From contig JAWDGP010002021.1 in NCBI GenBank assembly GCA_033675545.1, positions 62,001-126,000 on the forward strand: a stretch of DNA of 64,000 bases, given 5' to 3'. Origin of the DNA: Elysia crispata. Taxonomy: Eukaryota > Mollusca > Gastropoda > Plakobranchidae. This document shows positions 1 through 12,900 of this stretch, piece by piece. The notes below the pieces were generated by a model. It made no database searches, was not told the DNA's origin, and saw only the letters and a list, made by a program, of their open reading frames with translations. The position numbers and the translations under genes were made by a program. How positions within the stretch are numbered: the stretch's first letter is position 1; each line of letters begins with the position of its first letter.

Positions 1-485
1 TGAGTATACATGTAGGAAAAATCTCCACATGACAGAAACATTGTCAAGGGCACCATTCCAAATAGTAAATGATAAAAAAGTGCAGCAAGAGGAGGAGCTT
101 AACTCTTGTGAAATGCCATCAAGGGTAAACTTGAAGAGATCAAGACCAAACAAAATCAAGATGATGTGGTCAAAACAGTAAAAAAAAACTACTTTCAAAC
201 AGGATGGCCTGTATGAGGCAAGAAGAACGCAGATCTGAAGAAGTATTGGACTTTCCAACATGAACTTGCCCTGCACTATGGACTTTTTTGTTCAACAGTA
301 GACTTGTAATTCTCAAAGACATGCAGACAGACATTTTGCACTAACTCCATGAAGACCACAAAGGGACTGCCAAATGCCAGCACTACCAAATGAAGAGAGT
401 ATGGTTAAAGGTGGTCCAGGCAAAACCAAAACATCTTTGCCCATGGCTGTATCTACTGATGAATAACCACCTGGACAAATTCATA
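1..485. other. No gene seen; flank of the mariner
   Basis: No open frame, repeat match or splice-bounded coding segment was recognised. The sequence continues past the mariner at 1862, so it is the pre-insertion locus. Confidence 0.5.
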
Positions 486-1859
486 CGAGGGCAGGCTGAT
501 AATTAAGTTCCGTTTAATCATAACTTTTTAATTTTTCACAGCATATACATAAACAATACGTCAAACGAAAGCTTAATATCTCAGCTACATACTTAGCACT
601 CTATTTTTCGATGTAGTCACCGTCGCGATCAACACACCGCCTCCAACGTTTCACTAATCGGCTCACGCCGTCAGCGAAGAATTCAGACGGCTGTCCACGG
701 CACCATCTGCGAACATCTGCGATAACTTCCTAATCATTGTCATAGTGATGGCCCTTCAGGTACTTCTTGAGTTGGGGAAACAAATAATAGTCAGAGGGGG
801 CAAGATCGGGGCTGTATGCAGGGTGAGGTAGGGTCGTAAGTTCCAGCTGCCTTAAGGCGTCCTGAGTTTGGCGACTGGTGTGCGAGCGCGCATTGTCGTG
901 TTGCAGGATTGAGTCCTTATCACGCCGAATACGTCTGAGTCGGAGTTTGAGAGCTCGGAGTGTTGAAATATATCGCTCAGAGTTCACAGTTTGCCCTTGC
1001 TCCAGAAATTCCATGTGGACCACTCCCTCCATGTCCCAGAAAACGGTGAACAAGACCTTTCTTGCAGAGGCAACAACCTTGAACTTCCTTGGACTTGGAG
1101 AAGTTTTGTGCCTATACTCCATCGATTGGGCTTTACATTCTGGATCGTAGTGGTGGACCCAGGATTCGTCTCCAGTCACAATGCGTTGCAGAAATGCTTC
1201 TCCTTCTGCATTGTAACGCTCTAAGAGTTGAGTACACATGTCCTTTCTCTGCGCTTTCATCTCTACAGTGAGCTGTCTTGGGACCCAACGGGCAGAGACT
1301 TTTCGGTAACCCAGTACAGTTGTGGCGATATGGTGCACTCGTTCTTTCGAAATGCCTACTTCATCTGCAATTTCCTTTTGTTTGACCCTTCGATTAGCTC
1401 TAATCATGCAGTCAACTTTCTCTCGATGAGCCGTGTCCGATGCGGAAAGGGGCCTACCCGAACGCTTTCGATCACGCAGAATTGTCTCTCTGGGGTCTTC
1501 CCCTTTAAAAATTCTCACCCATTTGCGAACTGCACAGTCTGAAATGCACATTTCACCATAAACTGTCTTCATTCTTGCATGAATGTTTGCAGCCGAACAT
1601 CCCTCAGCTGCCAAAAACTCGATAACAGAGCGCTGTTTGATGAGAAGGTCATTGGAAGTCGCCATTGTCTCATAAACATGGCTACCACATCATGTGTTGC
1701 GCGTCACTGCATTATGAGCACGAATGACGTCACACAAACTTGTTGTTATAGTTAAGTCTAGAAAAATAGTTCCAGAGTATATGTATGAAATTTTAGGTCG
1801 ATGTGACGAAAATTGACCTAGTTATTAGCAAACGGAACTTAATTATCAGCCTGCCCTCG
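486..1859 (-). mobile_element. mariner DNA transposon, nearly whole
   Basis: Perfect 30-bp terminal inverted repeats (486-515 and 1830-1859) start CGAGGGCAGGCTG and are flanked by TA at 484-485 and 1860-1861, the usual Tc1/mariner target duplication. The 1374-bp length and the transposase inside are those of a full mariner. The identical ends and a nearly open gene point to a recent insertion. Confidence 0.95.
601..1665 (-). pseudogene. mariner transposase with one in-frame stop
   Basis: The frame runs from ATG at 1665 to a TAG at 601-603, 354 codons, with one internal TAG at 730-732 (codon 312) and no frameshift. Parts in order: N-terminal helix-turn-helix DNA-binding region (to about residue 115), WVPRQL linker motif at about 127-132, then the DDE/D domain: Asp166 in TGDESW, Asp257 in HDNARSH and Asp292 in SPDLAPSDY. 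The spacing of 34 residues between the last two acidic residues is the mariner D34D signature. The frame beyond the internal stop still reads as the family's C-terminus, ending GDYIEK. Stop at codon 312 removes 43 residues but no catalytic Asp. Confidence 0.95.
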
Positions 1860-1861
1860 TA

Positions 1862-3860
1862 CAAACACAAAACAACTTCATCACAAGAGATGGCCATAAG
1901 ATAAAAGCCCCAAAGAAGAACATATGCTAGGTTGCAGTCATGAACAGTGTAATACATTAAGATGTACACGAATTGTGCAACTGACTATGGTGTCCGTGTT
2001 AAAAATGCGTAGAGCTAAGCAAACACTTCTCGCCACAATAAATACAATGCCTGTATAGATTTAAATGCAGACACTTCAATTTTTTAACAAAAAAATCTTT
2101 TTGTTTGTTCTGAGGTCAAGGTCCCGCTAGCCCAAGATCAAGTTCTAATATCATCATGTCAAATGATGTAAATTTTTTAGGGTTAAATGGGGACAAATCT
2201 CCATTTATGTCCATTTTAGTTAACTTTCACAATTGTTGGTTGAAGCTTCTCACAGTGATATTTCTTAAGGTTTAAAATGTTTAAAATTTTATTTGTTTCC
2301 TTTTATGGTTTGACAAGCCTAAAGTAACTATTCAGTCATCAACACAGTTTGAATTAATAAAAAAAATTGATCCAGTAATGTTCTTAAACATTGATTTCTT
2401 TCACTTTCAGTATTTAAAGATCTAAAGAAAGGATTGAGCAATAGCTACAAGGGCCATCTAGCGTGTCCATTGTCGATTCTAACTTAAATTTCAATGTAAG
2501 GAAATCAGTTTATAAAAGATATCTGTCTAGTACACCTGTGTTGCATTTTGTGGACTTAAACACACTTTGTCTAGACCAATGTCGAACTCCAAATCTTACA
2601 GATTCCAAAAGTTTTTCTGATCTTGAAATCGATAGTGTAATACAAATACACTCAATGACTGTTCATATTTGTAGATCTAGAATCCAGATCTTAACTTCTT
2701 ATCACTTCAATTAGGATTTAACCCACATTTTTTTCATCTTCTGCTTTTACTTATTGAAACTGAACATTAATGAAACATTAAATTAGAACAATTTCAGCTT
2801 AAAGAGGGGAAAGACAAAAAATTTCATTATACAGCAAGTTGAGAAACTACAACACTACATGCTGAAAAGGAGGAGGATGAGGCAAATTTGAGGCTGAGAA
2901 AAAAGATTAAGTTACCGTTACTGCTTCCAATTGAGAGACAGAGAAATAAGAGGTGGAGTAATAACTGAAACGCTAAATATAAGGAAACAAAAACCTTCTT
3001 AAAGCTGGAAAGGAGACAAGTATAGGGAGGCTCTCAATAGTAATAGAGCGTGTAGACAATCAGCTTTATACTCCTGGCCTCTTTGTTTTCAGACGTTTGC
3101 TATAAAAATTGGATAGTTGGTGTACCTCATGTGCACCTCTTACTGAAAGAACATTAGAGACTATTTGTCTTCTGTCAATGGCTAAATCAACAAATTATCA
3201 TCTAGTCATAGAGATTCTGTACAAAAGTTATAAAAACAAAGGATGGCTACAGGCAGAAGTTAGGAAGAGAATTTGAACACATCCAACTACAAATTTATGG
3301 AAAGATGAATGAAGTTAGAACAGGCACCACAAATATATGGAAGTTGTTAGAAGAAAGCCCTGCAGCTTTGTCAAATTACCAATAGAGGCAATGCTGGCTA
3401 CCCTTTATAAGCTCACTGCATTAGCTGAGATGTTCTTAGCAGCTTGTGACAGGTAAATGAGAGACAAAGTGAGGCAACGTGCTGTCACTACTCAGAGTAA
3501 GGCTATTCGTGCAAAGAATCCAGATGTCATATGCTACATTTATAAGAAGTCTCGTTAAAGTGGACCAAACTGGAGTGCTAGATCTATAATGAAGACAAGC
3601 CAATGGAATGTTGTTTCATTATGGAGAATCAAAGAAGGACTGCTCTAGGCTGAGGATGAAAGGAGGGAAGATACCGTCATGAAAGAGAGCTGGATCAACA
3701 GCTGTATGGATCATGGAGACTAAGCATCCAACATCAGAAAAAGATGCAGAAATGAAGGACACCAAGTATTACATTAGGCCCAAATGCATACTGCAGTTGG
3801 CAAGTGAATAGAGGGTTACAGCCGAGACGGAACGGAATCATGTTGTAAGAAATCCGTGAC
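1862..3860. other. Unassigned AT-rich DNA downstream of the last visible GGT exon
   Basis: Searched on both strands for the missing GGT C-terminal motifs (NNEMDDF, GAAGGT) without success. An open frame of 83 codons at 2463-2714 (+) has no recognisable motif and is probably chance. The stretch from about 2.8 kb may be worn flank of the Ty3/gypsy-like fossil that follows. Confidence 0.4.
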
Positions 3861-4490
3861 ACAGCTTAACTTACTAACTGTGCAGGGCCTTTGCGGCAGA
3901 CACGATGATTAGCATTTTGAGAGACACAATTTTTGAGAGCATTGTCAGGATTGATAATGCATTACAGTTGGCAAAAAAGATCAGTGTCAAAGTCAAGACA
4001 ACCTTCCTATCTGCATGCCAGAAGCCATATGTTCCAGCGATGATTGGCACTGTAACTATCTGAGTCCAGACATGGCAGAAGGCAACACATATGCCACTTT
4101 TGATGCCAAATGCTGTGAAGCACATAAGGCAAGGATTGTGAGCTGATTTGATTCTAAGAAGAAAACAAGGCCATCAAGACGATAAGCCATATCGACAATT
4201 CAGATAATTCTACAGGAAAGACGTCATATTTGAGAAGACATGCATTGTGTTCAGTGTATGTAGGCATGTGATTCATGAAGAGCCACCGTTCCGCAAGACA
4301 TGCTTCCAGAGAGCCTGAGTAATTAAGTGATTTCAGTAGCTCATGATATTACCGGAAGCCATCTTAGGATCAAGAAGATACTGAGCAGCTTCTACTGGCC
4401 TGGAATGTGTGAAAATGTGGCAAGATACAATATATCTTTCCTAAGAGTTATGCCTCAATACAATCAGCATCTGGCATAGAGACTGGGCTG
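3860..4490 (+). mobile_element. Ty3/gypsy-like LTR retroelement fossil (integrase zinc-finger region)
   Basis: The segment at about 4335-4480 reads as the H2C2 zinc-finger part of a Ty3/gypsy integrase, including the family's typical FYWPGM block preceded by a helix with a His near its start. Sequence upstream to about 3860 is probably part of the same element but is too worn to assign. It is old, broken many times, and no long terminal repeats were recognised. Confidence 0.55.
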
Positions 4491-6800
4491 ATCTTTCTAT
4501 ATATAATTATCATTCCACAGTGATATTGTTTTCTGCCTTTGATTAAGTCAGATGTCAAGCAGATTTCAATTCATGTCTCCCCCTCTTGATATTTTCACTT
4601 ATGCTGTGAATCCATTTAAAGCTTTCTTATTACTGATGGGAATACCAACTCCCACTATTCCAGCATCTTGAGCAACTGATGTCTTTGTGTGACAATTTGA
4701 GTGGTCTCATCTCAAAAGGATTTCTCTTTCTAGATGCTTTCCAGTTGCATTTCATTTGAACCTGCTTGCATCTTTATATTTTGACTATTTTGACCTCTGA
4801 AAAATTTAGCTTGCTTTGTCATGTCTGGGGAGATAAATTTAAAGATTGAATATTTCCTTTCATCATGCAATGTAATAGTATGCTGGATGTTATTGCTATC
4901 TTTCTTAGCCTGGTGGCTGCATTTTGTTGTCATTTCTGATGAAAATTATGAAGACGCCTCTCAGCCTTCAAATGAACATGTCTTCACTTACTACTGTGAT
5001 GTTAATATTCATGTAAAATTCGTGAAAAGGCGCTGAAATCTAGCTAGTTACGCTTTCTATGAGGTGTTAACACAAATGTTCAGTTGCAGGATGTAGAAAC
5101 CATTTGATTTGTGAGACTTTGTATTCTCCAGATTCTTCAGAGACGGATACTAGGATGTAAGTTTATGATGGTTGCAACAGCGAAATTCTTGCCAGCAGCT
5201 GGTCTGGACATTGCTTGGCACTGCTTGTAAAGTGGTTTACTATTTAGTGACTAAAACATGGCAGTAGTGCAGGGAACTCTGTAATTTTTAAAATCTTTAT
5301 TGGTGGAAATACTTCTTAGAATTCACAGTTGCCTGGGAGTACAAATTTGAGAGGCTTTTGTTCCCTCATGGCTACAAATGTCTTACTCCACACAGCATCT
5401 CTGCCACTTTGATCAGACAGCCATTTTGTTGAAGTTTGTTAAATCATATAAACATCTGTAAACCATTTTACTACCAAGTGTTTCCAGTGGACCTTTGCTC
5501 TTTGAACCTTGTCTTACAAAACTGCCAAAGACATTCCATACTACTGAAGGTTAGATGAGCAGGAGGTGAAAACGGAGAATAAGATACCTGCCCAGGCGTG
5601 GGAAGGACCTTTCAAATCTTTGTATGACCACAGACCTTGAGATATAATTATCCACATGCTGGCAGGCTTTGACCAGAGCTTAGCCTCCAAAGAGAAAATA
5701 GCCAGGCAGCAAAGACGCTACCCTTAGTTAAATGCGATAAACTCAAACAAAACCAGAGTTTCAATACCTGATGCGATTGCCTATAAATCAGCCCTTTAAC
5801 TTGCCACTGAAAGAAGATTGAATTTTGCTAGTTTTAGTCTATATATTCACAAAGGTAAAGCTGCTGCTGTTGCTACTACAGCTAATCAATCTCTCTGTCT
5901 GTCTGTCTTTCTCTGTCTCTCTCTCCCTTTCTCTCATGAGAGATCTATCTCCACATAAACTTGAAAACCGAAATAAAGAAAAATAGCATTGGTCTGTATA
6001 TATTATATAAAGCAACACTTAAAAAATGTTTTCCTGCAACTGATTATTTCAGCATTCATTGCATATTTTCTAATGGGTTGTAAATGAGGTCCTCAGGTTT
6101 GTTTGATAGCCACTAAAATTTCAGTAATTCTTATAAGGAGACAGTGTTTCCTGCCCAGCCCAACATGGGTGCTTTCCAATATAATCTTTTTTAGGGTAGC
6201 TGAAAAATCTATAAAGTTATTTACCTAAAGACAAAAGCAACTACTGAGCAAATTTTAAAGTCTCGATGTATTGTATATAGATCTAGATAAAAATTCTACA
6301 TATCTGTCATAGCCAAGTAAAAGAACATTTAGATCTTGTTAATTTATTTGGGTGTACAAGTGAGCTAAATCTTGATTATATATCTGTTTCTGTCACTTCT
6401 TTTGCATGAGATTCAAAAGGAAAAAAAAATCATTACTTTTTGAAGTCCTCTTTTAGCACAATGTCTCACTGGGTACATCTATTCCAAACTGCAAGTTACA
6501 CAAAGTTTGATTTTATTTATCAATTCACAATGAACCGCTTCACTTGTAGGCAGCAACAATTACAAGAATTGAAATGATAAATGTGGTAGGAAATATGGAT
6601 TCAGAATATAACAGTATGTATCAAAGCAGAAACTAAAAACAGAATGCTTAATGATGATACCTTTACTTGTATATCTCTGGAACGATTAATACCAACCTGT
6701 TAAATAAATCATACACTGTTCAGCTGCTGCTTACAATTCAAGAAATAAATGCTTTGCTCCAATTCCCATTAATATAAATATGAAAAAGCAAAGCTATTAC
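4491..6800. other. No recognisable gene; 3' intron or flank of GGT exon 9
   Basis: AT-rich DNA with a short TCTG/TC tract at about 5891-5936. Frames at 4821-5036 (+) and 4730-4933 (-) overlap each other and have no family motif. No exon of the GGT C-terminus was found. Confidence 0.5.
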
Positions 6801-6988
6801 CTTCCATTGATTGTACTGGTAACAGATACAGCATTGCCGTTTTGGTCTATGACTGACATATGTGAAGTTCCTGATGTCTTTGGGGTATAAAAAGATGGAC
6901 CATAGTATTGATAATCATGGGTTGAATTGTCTGTGATGAGCTGTCGGATTCTGTTGGCATATGTCTTTGATGTGAGGTTGGCAACTAG
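6801..6988 (-). CDS. GGT1-like: GGT coding exon 9 (autocleavage site and catalytic Thr)
   Basis: Acceptor TACCACAG, donor GTAATA, phase 0 in and 2 out. Encodes the end of the large subunit and, after a Gly, the nucleophilic Thr of the small subunit in [19 protein letters not shown] followed by TSTIN. It lies 6.5 kb from exon 8, an intron that contains a whole LINE and the end of another. Further exons are expected at lower coordinates. Confidence 0.96.
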
Positions 6989-9900
6989 CTGTGGTATGAT
7001 CAACAGTATTTTTATTCTATTACAGATAACTGAAACAAGCAACAATAAAAATGAAAGCAATCATTAAGCAAATATAAAAAAAATAAGCTTGAAGAGTGAA
7101 GATTACAAAGTATTAGAAATATATAAAGATAAAGATCAGTTTTAGGAGAAATAAGATTACTTGTGTGCACCAAGGATCAACTTCAAATAACCTAGGTCCT
7201 TACATGAGAAATAGACTGAAGAAAAGTTTTGAAGCCCAATTCCCTAAATGTTTCTATCAATGTCAATTGTTTTATCAAATGTTAGTATCATTGTAACTAA
7301 TCACATCAAGTTTAAAAAAGAATACAAAGAAGCTAACAAAATTGTTTTTTTTTTTTAACTGTTTTTTCTTACTTTAATTTAAGTGACTATTCTTAAGATA
7401 AGTAAGATAAGATTAACTTTATTCATCCCTCTTGGAAAAATTCAAAATTGACCTGCCCATTCACATAAAAAAGACACAAACATGTAAAAAATATACACAC
7501 ATATATTTATAAGTTAGAGGCATTCATGTTTCTACACAGAGCCAATATATTGTATAGAGTAATTTTAGAGACACAGAGAGCATTTAGGGGTTGAAAAAAG
7601 TGTCAAATTATCTAAAAATGTAAAGATTATAATGAATTTTTAAACAGAGTTTATCATATGGTATTATTTTAAAAAGCACATCTTAAAGTTTAAAGAGCAT
7701 AATGAATTTAACACATAATTTTATACATAAAATATGAAAGAGATATTGCACTTAGTTTTCTGTACGCCTAGTAGTAGAAGCCTACTTACACACGTCTTGT
7801 CCAGTCTTCACCTTTTATATATCATTAAATAGTGTAAAAGACTTCGGCAGGAAGGAGATTGAGTGTAAGGCTGTTCTTTCAAGCTATCTGCAGGAAAACT
7901 GCATTTACCCAAAAATTTCTCTGCCGCCAAATGTCTCATTTTGTGGCGTCGCTACACATTTTGTCCAGTCTGTCCTTGTCTTGTTTTTGAATGAGACCTC
8001 CAACCTTTAAATATTGCACATCATTGAAGAATAAAATATTTGAAGTAGATCTGAATTGATATTGAAAGACCTGAGTTTTGTTAAATACATTCTTGTTTTA
8101 ATTTTACTAATAATTACATTTGTGTTATTTTTCCAATTAAGTTATTATCTATTATCTAGAACAACACCAAGCTAATTAAAAGGTTCCACTCGTTTTACTC
8201 CTTTTTCTTCAATTATTATAGCATCAGAATTATTCTCTTGTCTACCAAAATCAATCACCATTTTATTAGTTTTAACTATATTTAGGACAAGGTCACTCTG
8301 CTATTAAGAAAAGGCTTTCCAAGAATTCCTTGTTGTGAAGATTTGTTTGGAAAAGAACTTGGAAAGTACTATTTAATTTTTTTATATCAAGTATATAAAA
8401 TATATCAATGTCAATAAGCCTTGTTATATCCATTTCCTATTTATAAAGAGTCCTTTAGAATTTTTAAGTAGTTGATCTGGCCAAAAAAAAAAATGAATGG
8501 AGGTCATTCGACTTGAAGTATCCTTGGATGCAGAAAATAATATGCAAGTATCACAAGCTGACAAAAGGTTCTTATGTTTAAAGCAAGTGATTGTGTAATC
8601 AATTTTTACTTGGAATGGGAATCTTTGGAATAAATTGGAGAAATGTTTGATATTTATAATTTTGAAGTTTTTGTTTCATACACGTTAAAATTCGAAGAAA
8701 CTATCAATGTAAATTATAAACCATTTCAAATAAAAAATTTAAACTTTCAGTTCTGCATTAAAAACTGAGAATTTGTCTCTCACAAGAACACATTTGGCTT
8801 TCAAAGGTTATTCAATGATAATGCTGATATGAAACGCAGAATGGATAAACTGAATAGTAAGTTAGAGTATTTTAAAAGGAAACCACAAAGAAATAACATT
8901 ATAATTCACAGGATCCCCCTGAGAGCACTTAGACAGGCATGGGAGGAGTGCAAAGGGCTGGTAAGAAATGTGCTGACTGAAAAGCATAAACTGGATGGAA
9001 ACACACTGGAAATCAATCGAGCACACCGCCTTGGTTCTAAAGCACATACATTGCAATATTTGTAACATTCATAAAATACAAAGACCTGGAAGATATCTTG
9101 AAAGGTAAAAGGGGCCTTGACCCATCAGACTCCCTTTCAATCAAGAGGACTACACACTTCGGATACGAGCCATTCCCAAATAACAGTCTGTCTAGTTGAC
9201 ACGGCTGAGTGATAAAGGAAACAGGCAATGATTGTCTTATGCCACCTAAATATTGAAGGATGAAGGTTTGACTTCCACCCAGACAAAGACAAGATCTTCC
9301 TAGCGCAACGAGGGAGTACTCTAAGAAGCCAATACTGCACCCATGCCACCTTTGACCGAGACCATTTCAACTCACCTTCACTGTAACCAAAGCAGATAGG
9401 AGATAGGCCAGCTGATACGACACAACACACATGCTGCCACAACACATCAGTATGGAGCACAAAACACTGACCGAAAAATTCCACCTTACACCTCAATTGA
9501 CAATTCAAAACTGAACACCATCAACAAGATTATGTGCTGGAACATATAAGGTTTATGAACAATAATAGATCAATTAAATTATGTAACAAATTTGATGTAT
9601 TTGATTTAAGTGAAACCAATAACTGTTCAAAAAATCTTTTAGAGCAAGCTTTTCCATACTTTGCAACAATCTTTTCAATGAGACCAACCTGTAAAGGTGG
9701 TAGAGTGATGGTCTTTTTAAAAAATATGTTTCTTCCATATATTGGAACGTCACATAGTGTCATTGAGGAGTGTTTATTTTTATGTACGAGGAAGCAAACT
9801 CATGGCCTTGACCACAATGTACTGTTACACATCGCATACATTGGGCATGAATGTTCAAAGGTAGAAAATTAAAAAGAAATAGACTTCACCATTTGAATGT

Positions 9901-12900
9901 ACCAGTTATTACAAGATGAGATTGCAATGCTTCATCAGGGCTCCTTGATGATTTTTATCATAGACGGCAATGGAGGATTTGTTTGCTGAATTGGAACCTT
10001 TTTTATGACAGTTTTAAGTGAACAAAACTGCCAAGATGAGGAGGTTAATTATTTTCGAAAACAATTTTTCAGCTTTTGTAAAGTTTATGATGTATGTACA
10101 GTAGAAACCCCTTAATTCGAATTGTATGGAAATGGATTAAATCTTCGAATTAAGAGTATTCGAATTACAAAAATGGGTATAACAATCTATGACTCATTGA
10201 GTGAGTGTTTACTGTGCCTACAACGAGCAACCCTTCCCTTCCCCCGTCCCACATTGCTATCAGTATCAGTATCAGTGGCACTTAACTTTCAGTGCATCCG
10301 CTCCCTTCTCAGTTCGATAGCTCACTGATCAGCCTTTCTAGGGCAGTGATTGGCATTGCTTGCTGCTTGAGAAATGTATGTAGCACTTTTGTGATGCCTT
10401 ATGGGTTGGTATTGACTTCGAATTAAGAGAATCGAATCTGAAAGACTTCAAAATACGAGTCCGATTCTAACAAAGCCAAAGAGAAAAAAAAATAACCTAT
10501 CACCTTGCAAAATTTGGTTTATGAGAAATGCGAATAATCAGACTTCAGTTTTTGAGGTTTCTACTGCATATTAAACAGTAGATACAAAAGAGATTTGGAT
10601 GGCAAAATTACATGCATAGCCAAAGGGTATATGCAATGTCAATGATTATTTCACTATCAGCTGATCTCTCTTAAGATCCATAAAAAGTTTTGAAGTAACA
10701 GCCAGAGTAGAATCGGATCATATCCCTGCATACCTCACTTTTAAATCAAACTCTTCAAACAATAGCAATGTTGCCAATAATTTTCCCTACAACCTTTCAT
10801 GGATTGATAGATTTAAATGGGCCAACAGTGATAGTGAACATTTCCCAAATGATTTAAACATTATACTCAAGGAGTTGCTTGATGAGTTTCTTAGATGTTA
10901 CGAAGATTGGAAAACTAATGAAGTGGTAGCAGTTATTAACAAGTTTACAAATAACTCAGTAAATCGAGACAAAACTAACAAATACAGTGCCAGGACAATA
11001 AAAAGAAAAAACACAAAGCATTTCATGAATTTCACAGCACAAACACTGCAGAAGATCTACACATTTACTTTAAAAGCGTGTTGTAATTTCAAGGCTAATC
11101 AAAAAAAAAACTATCTTTGTCATAATTCTTAGTCTCAAACTAAACACGAAAGATTTTTGGAAGAAAATAAAAACTCTGAACTCCAGACCCTTGCCCAACT
11201 GTAATATCCCAGCTGGTGAATGGCTAAATTATTTCAAAAACCTCCTCGACACTACTCGTAATGAAGAAGTTGAAAGAGAAAACAATTTTATAGCTTTAGA
11301 CATGATACAACAGGACGGATCTGATCAGGAACTGTATAACAGCATCATGAACATACCATTTAGCTAATGGGAAGTAACATTGACTATCACTAAACTGAAA
11401 ACCAGCAAGGCAAGCTGATCTGGTGACATAGCAGGGGAACACTATAATGTGTAATTGACCTAAAAATGTTGAGTGGATTGTTTTGTTCATGAACTCTATT
11501 TTTGACAGCAGAAATCATCCAAATGAATGACCCAAGTTGGTAATTTTTCCATTTCACAAAAAGGGTGATGTAAATAATCTAAACAATTATAGAAGTATCA
11601 GCCTACTAAATATTTTAGGAAAACTATACTTGCAAGTCCTGAATGAAAGATCAAAATATTGGTGTATTGTGCACAACCTAATACCACAAGCAGGATTTAG
11701 GTGTTCTCTAGTACTGTTGACAAAATTTTTACACTATAATGTGTAATCCACATGTACCCAGGAAGGTTTTATGTGTTTTATGTTGATTTCTACAAAGCAT
11801 TTGACTGGGTCAATAGGAATAAAATCTTAAATTTGCTAACTAAGTATGGCTGTTGTGGAAAAATGTTTAGGTCTTTAAAGGCAATATACTCAAGTATTAA
11901 AGCAGCTGTTGTAATAAAAAGTGCAACAGATAATAACGACAAAAAATCGAATGTATCTTATCAATCACAGGTTACTTCACTTGTTTAACTATTTTTTTGA
12001 AAGGATGTATATTAAGTCCAATTCAATTTTCATTTTTATTTCAAAATTGGAAAAAAGAATCAAGGCAATCGGACAATAAAGGGCATTCAACTTGTGGTTA
12101 ACAATATTTATGCATTCTGTCTTTTGTATGCAGATGACTTGATTATTATTTCAGATAGCGAAATAGAAAATTTATGCAGCATAAAATAAGTCAGCACAAA
12201 AACTGCTGGACCCAATGGAAATTGAAAGTCAATGTGAACAAAAGCACAATAATGGTATTTAAGAATGGGCTTCTCTGAAAGGAACTGGTGATATAATAGT
12301 GAAAGACTAAGAATAGTCACATATTACAGGTATGAAAGAATAAGATTCTCTAGATTATGCTAGAAAAGTCATGTGTATTATAAACCAGTTCAGATATATT
12401 TTCAAGTATCTTGACACCCTGACATTGTCTCTAGCCATTACAATCTTCCATGCAAAAATTAAACCAATATTTTTTTAAGGGCATGCGTATGGGGTTATAA
12501 GGTGGACAAGTGCATTTAAAAACCTCAGATAAAATTCTTCAAAAGTTACTAGGTGTGGGGAAAACACAAGAAAACTTATATTGAATGAGGTGGGACGTTA
12601 TTCATTATGTGTTGAAATGAAGTACAGAATAATCAAATATTGGTGCAAACTTCTAACTCTTTCAAATGACAGGTACCTTTGCAAGTGATATCTGCAACAA
12701 TACACACATGCAGAGGTGGGGAGAAACAATTGAGCAGATTACATTTTTAAGCTTAATTCATTTCATCAGCAAAGGATGACTATATTGCACAGAACACAAA
12801 TTTATCCATTGAAAACAACTGTTTAGAATATGAATCTTTGAATCCAATATTTGCATAAAATGTCAAATGAATCATTGGAAGATGAAGTCCATTTCTTGTT

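Noticed and set aside
878-1542. Plus-strand frames of 60-104 codons
   Set aside because: Shadows of the minus-strand mariner transposase.
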